A stretch of DNA of 64,000 nucleotides, taken from contig CAYMAN010000008.1 of the NCBI GenBank assembly GCA_964388455.1, positions 16,272 through 80,271 on the forward strand, in the 5' to 3' direction. The position numbers were made by a program, and so were the translations under genes. The notes under the pieces were generated by a model. It saw only the letters and a program-made list of their open reading frames with translations, had not been told where the DNA came from and searched no databases. The first letter of the stretch is position 1, and each line of letters begins with the position of its first letter. Shown piece by piece: positions 8,641-17,024 of the stretch. The DNA comes from JBBRWO01 sp964388455. Its GTDB lineage: Bacteria > Actinomycetota > Coriobacteriia > Anaerosomatales > JAAXUF01.

Positions 8641-10488
8641 ATGACTCGTACCATAAGAATGCCGTTCGCTGTTATCGCAGCAACCCTGTTGCTGTTAACC
8701 GGAGCGATACTTGCACCCTCCGTCGCGTCCGCCGTCACTGTCAGCGGTTCAGTGAAGACGACGTCCGGCTCCGCGCCGGTTCACCCGGTCACCGTCGACC
8801 TCTACTACTGGGACGGTGGAGACTGGCAGATGTCGAACTACTCGGCTCAGACGGTCGGCGCAGCGTGGAGCATCAACGTCGCCACGGCCGACGCCTCAAA
8901 ACAGTACAAGGCCGTGTTCAGCGACTGGCCGTATAACTGGTACGCGCAGACGGTTCACCCCAACGCCAAGCTGGGCACCAGTGGGGTGCCGTCAAACGGC
9001 ACGACGATCACGCCGGGCACAGGCAGCGTTGGTCTGGTGACGACGATGGAGCTGCTCCCGCGCTCGTATTCGGGAACCGTGAAGGACAAGGCCGGAAAGC
9101 CACTCTCAGGAATCACGGTCTCCGCCTACGTGGGGACCGATGCCGAGAATGACTGGGTCGCGTCCACCGAGACACTGGCCAACGGAACCTATGAACTGCA
9201 CGGTCTCACCGCGTCCAGTTACCGCATCGGGTTCGACGACTACAACGGTGCTTATGCGCCGACGTTTTACAGCGCCAAGTCCTCGCTCGCGACCGCCCTG
9301 CTGGTCAACCGCGGCGCAACCGGCGTCAATGCGGCGATGGCGCGCTTCGTCGCGGTCGAACGCATCGCGCCCACCTCGGGCAAGTACTGGACGCAGTCGG
9401 TGAATGTGGCAAGACGTATGTACGTCGATGACATGACCAAGCCGTGGAACGCTACCACCAATCCTGATGCGTGGGATGACGTGACGGACATCGTGATCAC
9501 GTCCGGCGACAAACGTGCGCAGTCAGACCCGCTATCCGCAGCCGGGTTGTGTTGGGCGTATCAGGTCAACAGTCCCGACTCGTACAACGCAAACTTCAAC
9601 GCGCCGCTCCTTCTTGTGTCGGCATACGCCAAGACGGACCCCTCGGTGCTCGCTCTGATCAAGGAGATCGGCCTCAACAACGCCGGTATGGCCGGATCGA
9701 AACGGCGGCTGACGATCCACATCGTCGGCGGACCGGTCGCGGTCCCCGATGCGAGATTCAATGAAATCAGCGCGGCACTTGTGAGTGTGGGTGCGCAAGC
9801 CCCGGTGAAGGACCGCGTGTTGTCGACCGGTGGACGATACGACCTGGCCGAGAAGATCTCCCAGATCATGAAGTCGCGCGCTGACGCGAGCAAGACCGAC
9901 GAGCTCGTGCTTGCCGATTTCGCGCTGATCGCCAACGGTGCCGACCCGGCGAGCTTCTACGACTCTCTGGCGTTCTCGCCGATCGCCGCATCAGTGGGCG
10001 CACCGATTCTGCTCGTTACCAAGACGTCGGTACCCAGGCAGACCAGCAGGGCGATCAGCAGACTGAAGGTCGCCCCTACCGGTATCGATCCCGTGAAGTC
10101 GCTGTACGTCGGCGGTGGGACCGCTGCTGTCTCGTCCGGCGTCTTCAGTACCCTGAAGCGCAGCACCGCGAGTACCACGCGCGTCTCGGGGCTTGACCGC
10201 TACAAGACGGCCCGGGCGATCGCGGACAAGGCCGTCGCGATGGGATGGCTGCGCGCGGATTCGAGCGTCGCTCTCGCCTCGACGATCGCCGACGCGCAGC
10301 TCGCGGGCGTGCTTGCGGGTAACGATGCGTCACCGTTGCTTCTCACGGCCCCCACGTCGCTGACGAGTACTTCCAAGTCGTGGCTGTATGGAAAGAAGGC
10401 AAGCCTGCTGCGCGTTTACCTGGTGGGATCCTCCAGCGCGCTGAGCACCCAGGTCTACAACTCTACGAAAGCGGCTGTCGCCAACTAG
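8641..10488 (+). CDS. Secreted wall protein with two beta-sandwich domains and three CWB2 repeats
   Basis: 615 residues. ATG 8641 follows GAGGGAGA and begins a classic signal peptide (about 1-31, hydrophobic core VIAATLLLLTGAILA, cleavage after ASA). Two carboxypeptidase-regulatory/SpaA-like beta domains follow (about 33-140 and 142-235; VSGSVKTTSGSAP and YSGTVKDKAGKPLSG). From about 240 to the end there are three CWB2 repeats, seen in RYDLAEKI, LDRYKTARAIADKA and the VGGGTAAVS / HIVGGPVAVP endings. In Clostridioides, CWB2 triplets bind a secondary wall polysaccharide non-covalently. There is no catalytic domain, so a structural or S-layer-like role is inferred. A strong hairpin terminator follows. 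Confidence 0.88.
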   Translation: MTRTIRMPFAVIAATLLLLTGAILAPSVASAVTVSGSVKTTSGSAPVHPVTVDLYYWDGGDWQMSNYSAQTVGAAWSINVATADASKQYKAVFSDWPYNWYAQTVHPNAKLGTSGVPSNGTTITPGTGSVGLVTTMELLPRSYSGTVKDKAGKPLSGITVSAYVGTDAENDWVASTETLANGTYELHGLTASSYRIGFDDYNGAYAPTFYSAKSSLATALLVNRGATGVNAAMARFVAVERIAPTSGKYWTQSVNVARRMYVDDMTKPWNATTNPDAWDDVTDIVITSGDKRAQSDPLSAAGLCWAYQVNSPDSYNANFNAPLLLVSAYAKTDPSVLALIKEIGLNNAGMAGSKRRLTIHIVGGPVAVPDARFNEISAALVSVGAQAPVKDRVLSTGGRYDLAEKISQIMKSRADASKTDELVLADFALIANGADPASFYDSLAFSPIAASVGAPILLVTKTSVPRQTSRAISRLKVAPTGIDPVKSLYVGGGTAAVSSGVFSTLKRSTASTTRVSGLDRYKTARAIADKAVAMGWLRADSSVALASTIADAQLAGVLAGNDASPLLLTAPTSLTSTSKSWLYGKKASLLRVYLVGSSSALSTQVYNSTKAAVAN

Positions 10489-10515
10489 CCCGCACTAGTT
10501 CAACGAGCATCAAGG

Positions 10516-10549
10516 AAGGGGTCGACGGAACCACTCGTCGGCCCCTTTG
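10516..10549 (+). terminator. Hairpin terminator after the CWB2 protein gene
   Basis: Twelve-pair stem AAGGGGTCGACG / CGTCGGCCCCTT with one G-T pair and an eight-base loop. It starts 28 bases after the stop codon and ends in a short T-run. Confidence 0.75.
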
Positions 10550-10559
10550 ACGTGGGCGC

Positions 10560-10568
10560 TGATACAAT
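10560..10568 (+). promoter_or_regulatory. Extended -10 promoter of the CWB2/L,D-transpeptidase gene
   Basis: TGA-TACAAT, 89 bases before the GTG start, just after the terminator. TTGACG at 10547-10552 is too close to act as the -35 for this -10. Confidence 0.5.
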
Positions 10569-10656
10569 GACGACGGTGCCACGCCTCGCGCAGCCCGCGG
10601 GTGAGCCCTGATACGTTGTACGTGTTCTCGGACCGTGAAACGACCAAGGAGTCTCC

Positions 10657-12360
10657 GTGAAGCGCACCTCGCTATTTCTCATTTGCGCAGCGATCATCAC
10701 CGCGGTCTTTGGCGGCGCAGCATCCGCTGAGGCGGCCCCTTGGCCGGTCGAAGCGGCGCGTGTCTCGGTGCCTACAGAGCGTGTCGCCGGCGCCAACCGA
10801 TTTGCCACCGCCGCCGCCATCGCTGCCGAGTCCTATCCGTCGTGGAGCGGGGTCAGCCACGTCATCGTGGCCTCGGGCGATGATCGCTCGGCGGCCGACC
10901 CCTTGTCCTCGGGCAGCCTGTGTTGGGCCTACGACGCGCCACTGCTGCTCACCAGCAGCACCGGTACGCCGCGTGCGACGCGTGCCGCGCTTGCCGCGAT
11001 CGTCTCGGCGAACACGACAGTCACCGTCCATGTTGTCGGCGGTTCGGCATCGGTGCCGGCTGCGCGGATCAGCGAGCTCAAGCGGATTGTCGGCAAGAAG
11101 GGCAAGGTCGAGCAGCCTTGGCTCAAGGGCGACCGTTACACGACGTCGCGCGGGATCGCGGCTCGGGTGAGACGGGTTGCGGCCGACACCTCGCGAACGG
11201 TTCCCGCCGCGGTCTTCGTCGCCAACGGCGAGCGAAGGAGCGCGTTTTGGGATGTACTGGCGGTCTCGGCGGTGTCTCGCAACACGGGCATCCCGGTACT
11301 GCTGACCGCTGGCGACAACGTGCCCTCTGCCACCCGTGCAGCACTCGCGTCTGTGCCGGGCGCACGGCGCATCGTCATAGGCGGTAGGAGTGCAGTCTCT
11401 GCCGGGGTCTACCGGTCAGTCGGTGGCAGCGCGCGCTGGTCGGGAGCGACGGCGTACGGGACCGCTGCATCGGTGGCCCGGCGTGCTGCCGCGGAGGGCT
11501 GGGCGAGTCCGGCGACCTTCGGTGTGGCCGTGGCGATGCCGGATGCACTCGCGGGTGCCGGACTCGTGGGCCGGGCCGGCGGGGTGCTGCTGCTGTCGGA
11601 TAGGGTCCGCATCAGCAAGCCTACGTGGGACCTTCTCTCGGCACCGAGCGCGCCGCTGACAAAGGGATATCTGCTCGGTGGCGTGAAGGGCGGGAGCGCT
11701 GCACTGCTCAAGGAGCTGAACGGTGCTCCGGCGGTTCCCGCCCTGGGCTCACAGACGCCCGCGAGTTACGGCGGATCCTCGGCCAAGGTGGCGGGCTCGG
11801 TGGGCGGCAATACGACCCAGGTCAAGCTGGTGGTGAACGGTGTGACGAAGTCGACCAAGAGCGTCCTGCCGTGGCAAAAGTTCGACTTTGGCAACGTGTC
11901 GGTACCGAGCGCCGGCCTGAAGATCACGGTGGTCGCCGGTAATCCCGATGGTCGGACGGCTTCCGTCTCGCGAACGGTCAAGCGCCTCAGCTTCCCGTAC
12001 GCAACCTGCATCATCATCGACAAGTCCGACTTCAAACTCTACTGGATCAAGAACAACCAACTGGTGAAGGCCTACCCGATCGCGACCGGGCGTGCGGGCA
12101 TGGAGACACCGATCGGCACGTGGAAGATCCTCGCCAAATACCACACCGATCCGTCGAGCGTCTACGGGCCGAGGAAGATGCGCATGTTCCGCAAGGTGGG
12201 CAACAGCTACGTGTTCACGGCCTACGCGATCCACGGTACCAACCAGGAATGGGTCATCGGTACCAAGGCGAGTCACGGCTGCATCCGCATGTACAACAAG
12301 CAGGTGCTCGAGCTGTTCCCTCAGGTACCGCTTGGCACCCTGGTCGTCACCAGGCCGTGA
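10657..12360 (+). CDS. Secreted CWB2-repeat protein fused to L,D-transpeptidase (YkuD)
   Basis: 567 residues; GTG start with AAGGAG eight bases upstream. A signal peptide (about 1-27) is followed by three CWB2 repeats (about 40-365; for example RVAGANRFATAAAIAAE and MLLV/IVGG-type endings), an Ig-like spacer (about 370-445) and a C-terminal YkuD domain (about 447-567). The catalytic motif is SHGCIRMYN with His540, Cys542 and Arg544, preceded by AIHGTNQEWVIG. YkuD enzymes form 3-3 peptidoglycan cross-links or attach proteins to the wall, and are insensitive to most penicillins. The CWB2 part would hold the enzyme on a wall polymer. It lies between two other wall-protein genes. Confidence 0.93.
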   Translation: MKRTSLFLICAAIITAVFGGAASAEAAPWPVEAARVSVPTERVAGANRFATAAAIAAESYPSWSGVSHVIVASGDDRSAADPLSSGSLCWAYDAPLLLTSSTGTPRATRAALAAIVSANTTVTVHVVGGSASVPAARISELKRIVGKKGKVEQPWLKGDRYTTSRGIAARVRRVAADTSRTVPAAVFVANGERRSAFWDVLAVSAVSRNTGIPVLLTAGDNVPSATRAALASVPGARRIVIGGRSAVSAGVYRSVGGSARWSGATAYGTAASVARRAAAEGWASPATFGVAVAMPDALAGAGLVGRAGGVLLLSDRVRISKPTWDLLSAPSAPLTKGYLLGGVKGGSAALLKELNGAPAVPALGSQTPASYGGSSAKVAGSVGGNTTQVKLVVNGVTKSTKSVLPWQKFDFGNVSVPSAGLKITVVAGNPDGRTASVSRTVKRLSFPYATCIIIDKSDFKLYWIKNNQLVKAYPIATGRAGMETPIGTWKILAKYHTDPSSVYGPRKMRMFRKVGNSYVFTAYAIHGTNQEWVIGTKASHGCIRMYNKQVLELFPQVPLGTLVVTRP

Positions 12361-12611
12361 TCGGACGCAACTTCGCGACATTTCGCCTCGGGCGCTCACC
12401 GGAAACGGGGGCGCCCGAGCTGCGTTAAGGCGAGGCCCTGAGCAGCATCTTCAGGTTGATGAATCTGAATCAAAATATGGCATTTAGCTGCGTAAATGCG
12501 GCTGACGATGTCTGAAGAAGCCTGTGCTCCAAAAGCATCAAGTGACGTCTCCGGACGCGCGATAGAGAGGGTATATCGGCAGCCGCCGGTCCTCCTCTGG
12601 GGGCGAGTCAC
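12361..12611 (+). other. 251-base intergenic region before the M6 protease gene
   Basis: No gene is seen. It holds a nine-pair hairpin CTCGGGCGC/GCGCCCGAG (12387-12419, 15-base loop, no T-run; perhaps a weak terminator). A second hairpin TTCAGGTT/AATCTGAA (12450-12469) stands in a locally AT-rich stretch. A possible -10 TATATC (12572-12577) and a G-rich Shine-Dalgarno (about 12599-12604) precede the TTG start. Confidence 0.5.
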
Positions 12612-13943
12612 TTGGGACGTTTCACCACATGCATCGCGCTTGCGCTGGTCATGCTGCTCGGGCCTTTGGGCAGCATCACGAACGCTGCGACGGCTGCGCC
12701 GCTTCCCGCGTCGGTCCCGGCGCTGCGCACCCCGTTCACCCGCCAGATCCCGGCGAAGGGCACCGTTCGCATCCCGGCCATCGTGATCGACTTCGAGGAC
12801 TCGCGGAACACGATGAGCGAGACCGACATTGCGAGCACACTGTTCGGTGCGGGCAAAGCCGAGAAGGCCCCCATGGAGAGCCTGAGTGCGTTCTACCGGC
12901 GCTCCTCATACGGCGCGCTCGACCTCACCGGCGAGGTTCTCGGCGTGTATCACGTGCCGACGACCCGTGCCGCAGCCGAGGCATCAGGTCAGACTTCGCT
13001 GGTTGAGGACGCGTTGGCGACGTTCGACGCGCAGGGCACGGACTTTGGACGCTACGACGGCGATGGCGACGGTCGCATCGACTACCTCATCGTCATGTGG
13101 ACCGGGTCGGCGCGACGCGGGAGCACGTGGTGGGGGAGTTACACCGTGGGTGGCAGCGACCTTCGCGTGGACGGCACGACGCTGGGTGCCTACGCCTGGG
13201 CGCCGGTGCCGACCGACTTCTCGGCGAGGACGCTGGTTCACGAGACGGGGCACGCGCTGGGACTTGCAGATCTCTACGACGGCAACCGTGTCATGGGACC
13301 CGGCGGTGGCGTGGGCGCGTTCGACCCGATGGGCGACGGTTCCTGCGACCACAACGCGCTCAGCAAGATCATGCTGGGCTGGATTCAGCCGCGTGTGGTC
13401 AGCGCCGGGCTGGAGAAACTCAGTCTGCGGCCGACGTCGGTTGCTCCGGATGCCGCCATCGTGATGCCCGGCTTCTCGCTCGACGCACCGTACCGCGAGT
13501 TCTACGTGGTGCAGTCGCGCGTGCGGTCCGGCAACGACGCCGCATGGCCCTATGAGCGCACCGCGGCGCTGCAGGTGTGGCACGTGGACGCGACGCTGGG
13601 GAGCAACGGGCGCTATGCGTATAACAACTCAACGACCGCCCACAAGTTCCTGCGGCTGGTCGAGGCCGATGGCAAGAGAGAGATCGAGAAGCTCGACATG
13701 AGCAACACGACGGATCTGTTCCGCACAGGCGCGACCTTCTCGGCGGCGAGCGCTCCGTCGAGTGTTCTGTACACCGGAGACCGCTCCGGCGTCACGGTCA
13801 GCAATATCAGGACCGCGACCGGCAGTGTGTCGTTCAGCGCTGCCGCGGGGGCATCAGCGAGCACGGACCGGCTCGCTGATGCCCGCCTGGCTCGCAAGGC
13901 CACATTCGCCGCCGCGAAACGTCTCGCCGCACGTCGTCGCTGA
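12612..13943 (+). CDS. Secreted M6-family zinc metalloprotease
   Basis: 443 residues with a TTG start. The first about 27 residues form a signal peptide (TTCIALALVMLLGPLG), and no in-frame ATG gives a better one; the ATG at 12629 is in another frame. The zinc-binding motif HETGHALGLAD contains His210, Glu211, His214 and the third ligand Asp220 of the extended HExxHxxGxxD pattern, followed by the expected Met-containing turn (FDPMGDG). Immune-inhibitor-A-type M6 proteases act outside the cell on proteins. There is no CWB2 domain, so it is likely released or held by its neighbours. Maturation of the adjacent wall proteins is a possible role. Confidence 0.85.
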   Translation: MGRFTTCIALALVMLLGPLGSITNAATAAPLPASVPALRTPFTRQIPAKGTVRIPAIVIDFEDSRNTMSETDIASTLFGAGKAEKAPMESLSAFYRRSSYGALDLTGEVLGVYHVPTTRAAAEASGQTSLVEDALATFDAQGTDFGRYDGDGDGRIDYLIVMWTGSARRGSTWWGSYTVGGSDLRVDGTTLGAYAWAPVPTDFSARTLVHETGHALGLADLYDGNRVMGPGGGVGAFDPMGDGSCDHNALSKIMLGWIQPRVVSAGLEKLSLRPTSVAPDAAIVMPGFSLDAPYREFYVVQSRVRSGNDAAWPYERTAALQVWHVDATLGSNGRYAYNNSTTAHKFLRLVEADGKREIEKLDMSNTTDLFRTGATFSAASAPSSVLYTGDRSGVTVSNIRTATGSVSFSAAAGASASTDRLADARLARKATFAAAKRLAARRR

Positions 13944-13960
13944 GTGAGGCCGTAGCAGCG

Positions 13961-13969
13961 TGCTATCAT
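13961..13969 (+). promoter_or_regulatory. Extended -10 promoter of the amidase gene
   Basis: TGC-TATCAT, 83 bases before the amidase ATG. It is one of the best examples of the window-wide motif. Confidence 0.55.
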
Positions 13970-14043
13970 CGGGACGCGTGCGACGCCCTTCAGTCGGTAG
14001 GCGTCGCACCCCGAAACCGCCCTCATGCCGACGCGAGGTGCCG

Positions 14044-15717
14044 ATGCAGCCCATTCGTAGACACGGCCCCCTTGTATTCGCTATCCGCGTGCTCGCGCTC
14101 GTCGCGCTGATGTTTGGCGTGCCGCTCGCGGCTCAGGGCGCCCCCATCAAACCTGCCGCGCTTCGTGTCATCGTGGATCCGGGTCATGGTGGAGTCTACT
14201 CGGGAGCCACCTACGGCGGCGTGCAGGAGGCCGACCTCAACCTTGCGATCGCCAAGCGACTCGCGGCCGAACTCAAGCGCCGAGGAATCGACGCCCGCCT
14301 CACGCGCTCCGGCGACACGCGCGTGTATCGCGGTGGAGCGATGCGCACGTGGCGCTTCCACGAGGCGACCAAGCTGTATCGCTACGCTTATTGGCCGGTA
14401 GACGATGCCGAGGACCGACTGAGACTCGATCTGCAGGCACGAGTGGATGCTGCAAACGCATCGGGAGCGGACCTGTTCGTCTCGATTCACAACAACGCGG
14501 CCGGTGCGAGTGCGCACGGCATAGAAGTGTGGCGTGCGCCCAACGATCTGCTCGGACAGCGGTTCGGCCTAGACGTCCAGAGCCATGTCATCCGCACGAC
14601 CGGGGCAGCCAATCGCGGTGTGCAGACAGCGAGTTTCTACGTGGTGCGCTGGAGCAACGTTCCGGCCCTGCTCGTCGAGACCGGCTTTGTGAGCAACTCG
14701 GCTGAACGTGCGCGACTCAAGAGCGCCAGCTACCAGAGCAAGTTGGCGCGCGGCATCGCCGACGGCATTCAGACATTCGCGGCGCGCCCGGTCAACGAAC
14801 CCTACCAGCGGTACTGGGGTCCAACTCGCTATGACACCGCAGCGTCTGTCTCGGCTGCCGGATGGCCCTCGGGTGTGCCTGCGGTAGTGCTGGCGTCAGG
14901 AGCGACGTTCTCAGACGCGCTGGTCGCGGGCCCGCTCGCAACCAAGCTCGGGGGGCCGATTCTGACGACGTCGGGCTCCGGTCTCGCGCCGTCTGTGGGC
15001 CGAGAGCTGCAGCGACTCGCGCCCCGCCGCATCGTAGTCGTGGGAAACCGCGCGTCGGTTCCGGATGCGGTCGCGAAACAGGCGGCGGCAGTCGCCGGTC
15101 TGCGATCCTCTGACATCGAACGGATCGACGGCGCGGACAGCTATGCGGTCTCACTAGCCGTCGCCCGCAAGGTCGTGACCGCCGAGACGACCAGTGTCGT
15201 CGTGGCCTCCGGTACCGGGTTCGCCGACTCGCTGTCGATCGTCGCGAGCGCGGCCGAGCGCGGTGAGCCGATCCTGCTCGCGAGCCCACAAGGACTCTCC
15301 GACGGTGCGCTGCAGCTCATCCGTGAGCGTCCGGACCGCGCGGTAACGGTAATCGGCGGCACGACCATCATGCCTACCAGCGTCATGCGCGGAGTGCCCT
15401 TCACGCGTCTCGCCGGCAAGGATCGTTACGCAACGAACTGGGTGGTCTTCAACGCGCGCTACGGCACAGCACAGCGCATGAGTCCCGTCCTGGTCTCCGG
15501 TGTGCAGTTCGCCGACGCTCTGGTGGCCGGTCCGTTCGCCGCCGCCGACGGACGCCCGCTGCTGCTCGTGGGCAAGGCGACGGTGTCGCAGGACCTCAGG
15601 CCCTGGGTGTACGCCAATCGCGATGCGGCACTTGAGTTCGACGTTGTCGGCGGGCCCGCAGTGGTTACCGCCTACGTCTCGGCGATGTTCGACAAGATGG
15701 AGATGCGCACGTACTAG
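14044..15717 (+). CDS. N-acetylmuramoyl-L-alanine amidase (Amidase_3) with CWB2 repeats
   Basis: 557 residues. ATG 14044 has GAGGTG just upstream and starts a signal peptide (about 1-34); an in-frame ATG at 13960 lies inside the promoter. The amidase domain (about 40-240) shows the zinc/catalytic set His48 (VDPGHGG), Glu62 (QEADLN), His149 (SIHNNAA) and Glu212 (LLVETGF). Three CWB2 repeats fill about 253-557 (for example WGPTRYDTAASVS, LAGKDRYATNWVV). The enzyme cleaves the amide bond between muramic acid and the stem peptide. The arrangement is that of Clostridioides Cwp6-like wall hydrolases, though with the catalytic domain first. It is the last gene of the wall-protein block. Confidence 0.94.
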   Translation: MQPIRRHGPLVFAIRVLALVALMFGVPLAAQGAPIKPAALRVIVDPGHGGVYSGATYGGVQEADLNLAIAKRLAAELKRRGIDARLTRSGDTRVYRGGAMRTWRFHEATKLYRYAYWPVDDAEDRLRLDLQARVDAANASGADLFVSIHNNAAGASAHGIEVWRAPNDLLGQRFGLDVQSHVIRTTGAANRGVQTASFYVVRWSNVPALLVETGFVSNSAERARLKSASYQSKLARGIADGIQTFAARPVNEPYQRYWGPTRYDTAASVSAAGWPSGVPAVVLASGATFSDALVAGPLATKLGGPILTTSGSGLAPSVGRELQRLAPRRIVVVGNRASVPDAVAKQAAAVAGLRSSDIERIDGADSYAVSLAVARKVVTAETTSVVVASGTGFADSLSIVASAAERGEPILLASPQGLSDGALQLIRERPDRAVTVIGGTTIMPTSVMRGVPFTRLAGKDRYATNWVVFNARYGTAQRMSPVLVSGVQFADALVAGPFAAADGRPLLLVGKATVSQDLRPWVYANRDAALEFDVVGGPAVVTAYVSAMFDKMEMRTY

Positions 15718-15787
15718 ACGGACGGTCCACACGCTGGGGATGGTCGATTTCTGCTGCGTAGGTGGGCCGTAGGCGCCGATGGCCCTG

Positions 15788-15796
15788 TGCTAGTAT
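15788..15796 (+). promoter_or_regulatory. Extended -10 promoter, probably giving a leaderless mRNA
   Basis: TGC-TAGTAT ends seven bases before the ATG at 15804. Transcription would start at or next to the A of the ATG, leaving no room for a Shine-Dalgarno site. Confidence 0.6.
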
Positions 15797-15803
15797 CACC
15801 GCC

Positions 15804-17024
15804 ATGAGGATTCTTCAGATAGGGCCGGTACCGCCAGAACTCGGTGGCCGCAGCACGGGTGGCATCGCTACGCACGTGCAGGGACTGGCCACACATCTCA
15901 CCATGCTCGGTCACGAGGTCGGCATTCTGGCCGACAACCGCGACTACGACCCCGCTTCCTGGCCGGCACTCGAATTCGGCATCTCCGTGTTCGGCATCGC
16001 AGACTTCGCCGGCCCTGCTCGGATGCGTGCCCTGGCGTCTCCGCGGGCCGCCTCGCAGATCGTCATCGCACGACGCGTGCTGTCACAGGGATGGTCGCTG
16101 CGGTGGTTGGCCTCAAAGATCGCGGCATACCGCTCGGTGGTCGCAGACTTCAGACCCGATATCGTGCACGTGCACACACTCGAGGCACGCTACGCGCTTG
16201 CCCATGCCGTGCTTGGCGGGACGATCCCGCTTATGGCGACGGCGCATTCGAGCCACTACGTCGAGCTCGTCGACACATCCAGCCGAGCAGCCAACGCGGC
16301 ATTGGTGGGCCGCAACCTTGGCGCGGCGCGTGACGTCATCTACGTCAGCGACTTCCTACGACGTCGCTACGCGCAGCTCTTCCCGGAGCAGAGTGCTCAT
16401 GCGAGCGCGCGGGTCGTGCACAACCCCATCGACGTTGCGATTCACAGGCCGGTCCCGCGTGCGGAGGCTCGCCGTGCGGTCGGAGTGTCGGGTGAGGGAC
16501 CGGTGCTGTTGTTCGTGGGCAACCTCATCGACTGCAAGGACGTCGGCTCGCTCCTTCGCGCGGTCGCGTTGCTCGCAGGCACGGGAACGAAGGCGACCGC
16601 GCTGATCGTGGGCGACGGTGTTGAAGCGGGACGCCTCGCTAAACTCGCCCATTACGAGGGGGTCGCTGATCGCGTCCGCTTCGAGGGTCGCAGACCACAG
16701 TCGGAGCTCTCCGCGTACTACAGCGCGGCCGATATCTTCGTGTTCCCCAGCGTGATGGAGGGCTTTGGTCTGGTCGCGGTTGAGGCGATGCTCTGTGGCA
16801 CGCCGGTCGTCGGGACGCCTGAGGTGTTCAGTGAGGTCGTGCCGGAGTTCGGCGGGAGCGTTGCGCCGGTGTCGGACCCGGTTGCGCTCGCCGAGGCGAT
16901 CAGCGCCGCGTTGGCGCGGACGTGGGATCGCGATGCGATTCGAGAGTACGCACTCGGTTTCGATTGGGAGCGTCGAATCGGGGAGTACGAGGCTGTCTAT
17001 GCTGAGGTGCGTGCGGGCCGCTAG
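15804..17024 (+). CDS. Glycosyltransferase family 4
   Basis: 406 residues starting MRILQIGPVPPELGG; the glycine-rich GGIATHVQGLA loop and the C-terminal EGFGLVAVEAMLCGTPVVG motif are typical of retaining GT4 (GT-B) enzymes. ATG 15804 is chosen over an in-frame ATG at 15762 because the family N-terminus begins there and because the -10 element ends seven bases upstream. It is cytoplasmic, building a lipid-linked glycan; donor and acceptor are unknown. Its stop overlaps the stop of the convergent flippase gene. Confidence 0.88.
   Translation: MRILQIGPVPPELGGRSTGGIATHVQGLATHLTMLGHEVGILADNRDYDPASWPALEFGISVFGIADFAGPARMRALASPRAASQIVIARRVLSQGWSLRWLASKIAAYRSVVADFRPDIVHVHTLEARYALAHAVLGGTIPLMATAHSSHYVELVDTSSRAANAALVGRNLGAARDVIYVSDFLRRRYAQLFPEQSAHASARVVHNPIDVAIHRPVPRAEARRAVGVSGEGPVLLFVGNLIDCKDVGSLLRAVALLAGTGTKATALIVGDGVEAGRLAKLAHYEGVADRVRFEGRRPQSELSAYYSAADIFVFPSVMEGFGLVAVEAMLCGTPVVGTPEVFSEVVPEFGGSVAPVSDPVALAEAISAALARTWDRDAIREYALGFDWERRIGEYEAVYAEVRAGR

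Noticed and set aside
10547..10568. TTGACG/TACAAT as a standard -35/-10 pair
   Set aside because: Only ten bases separate the hexamers, and the TTGACG overlaps the terminator stem; the extended -10 alone is the better reading.
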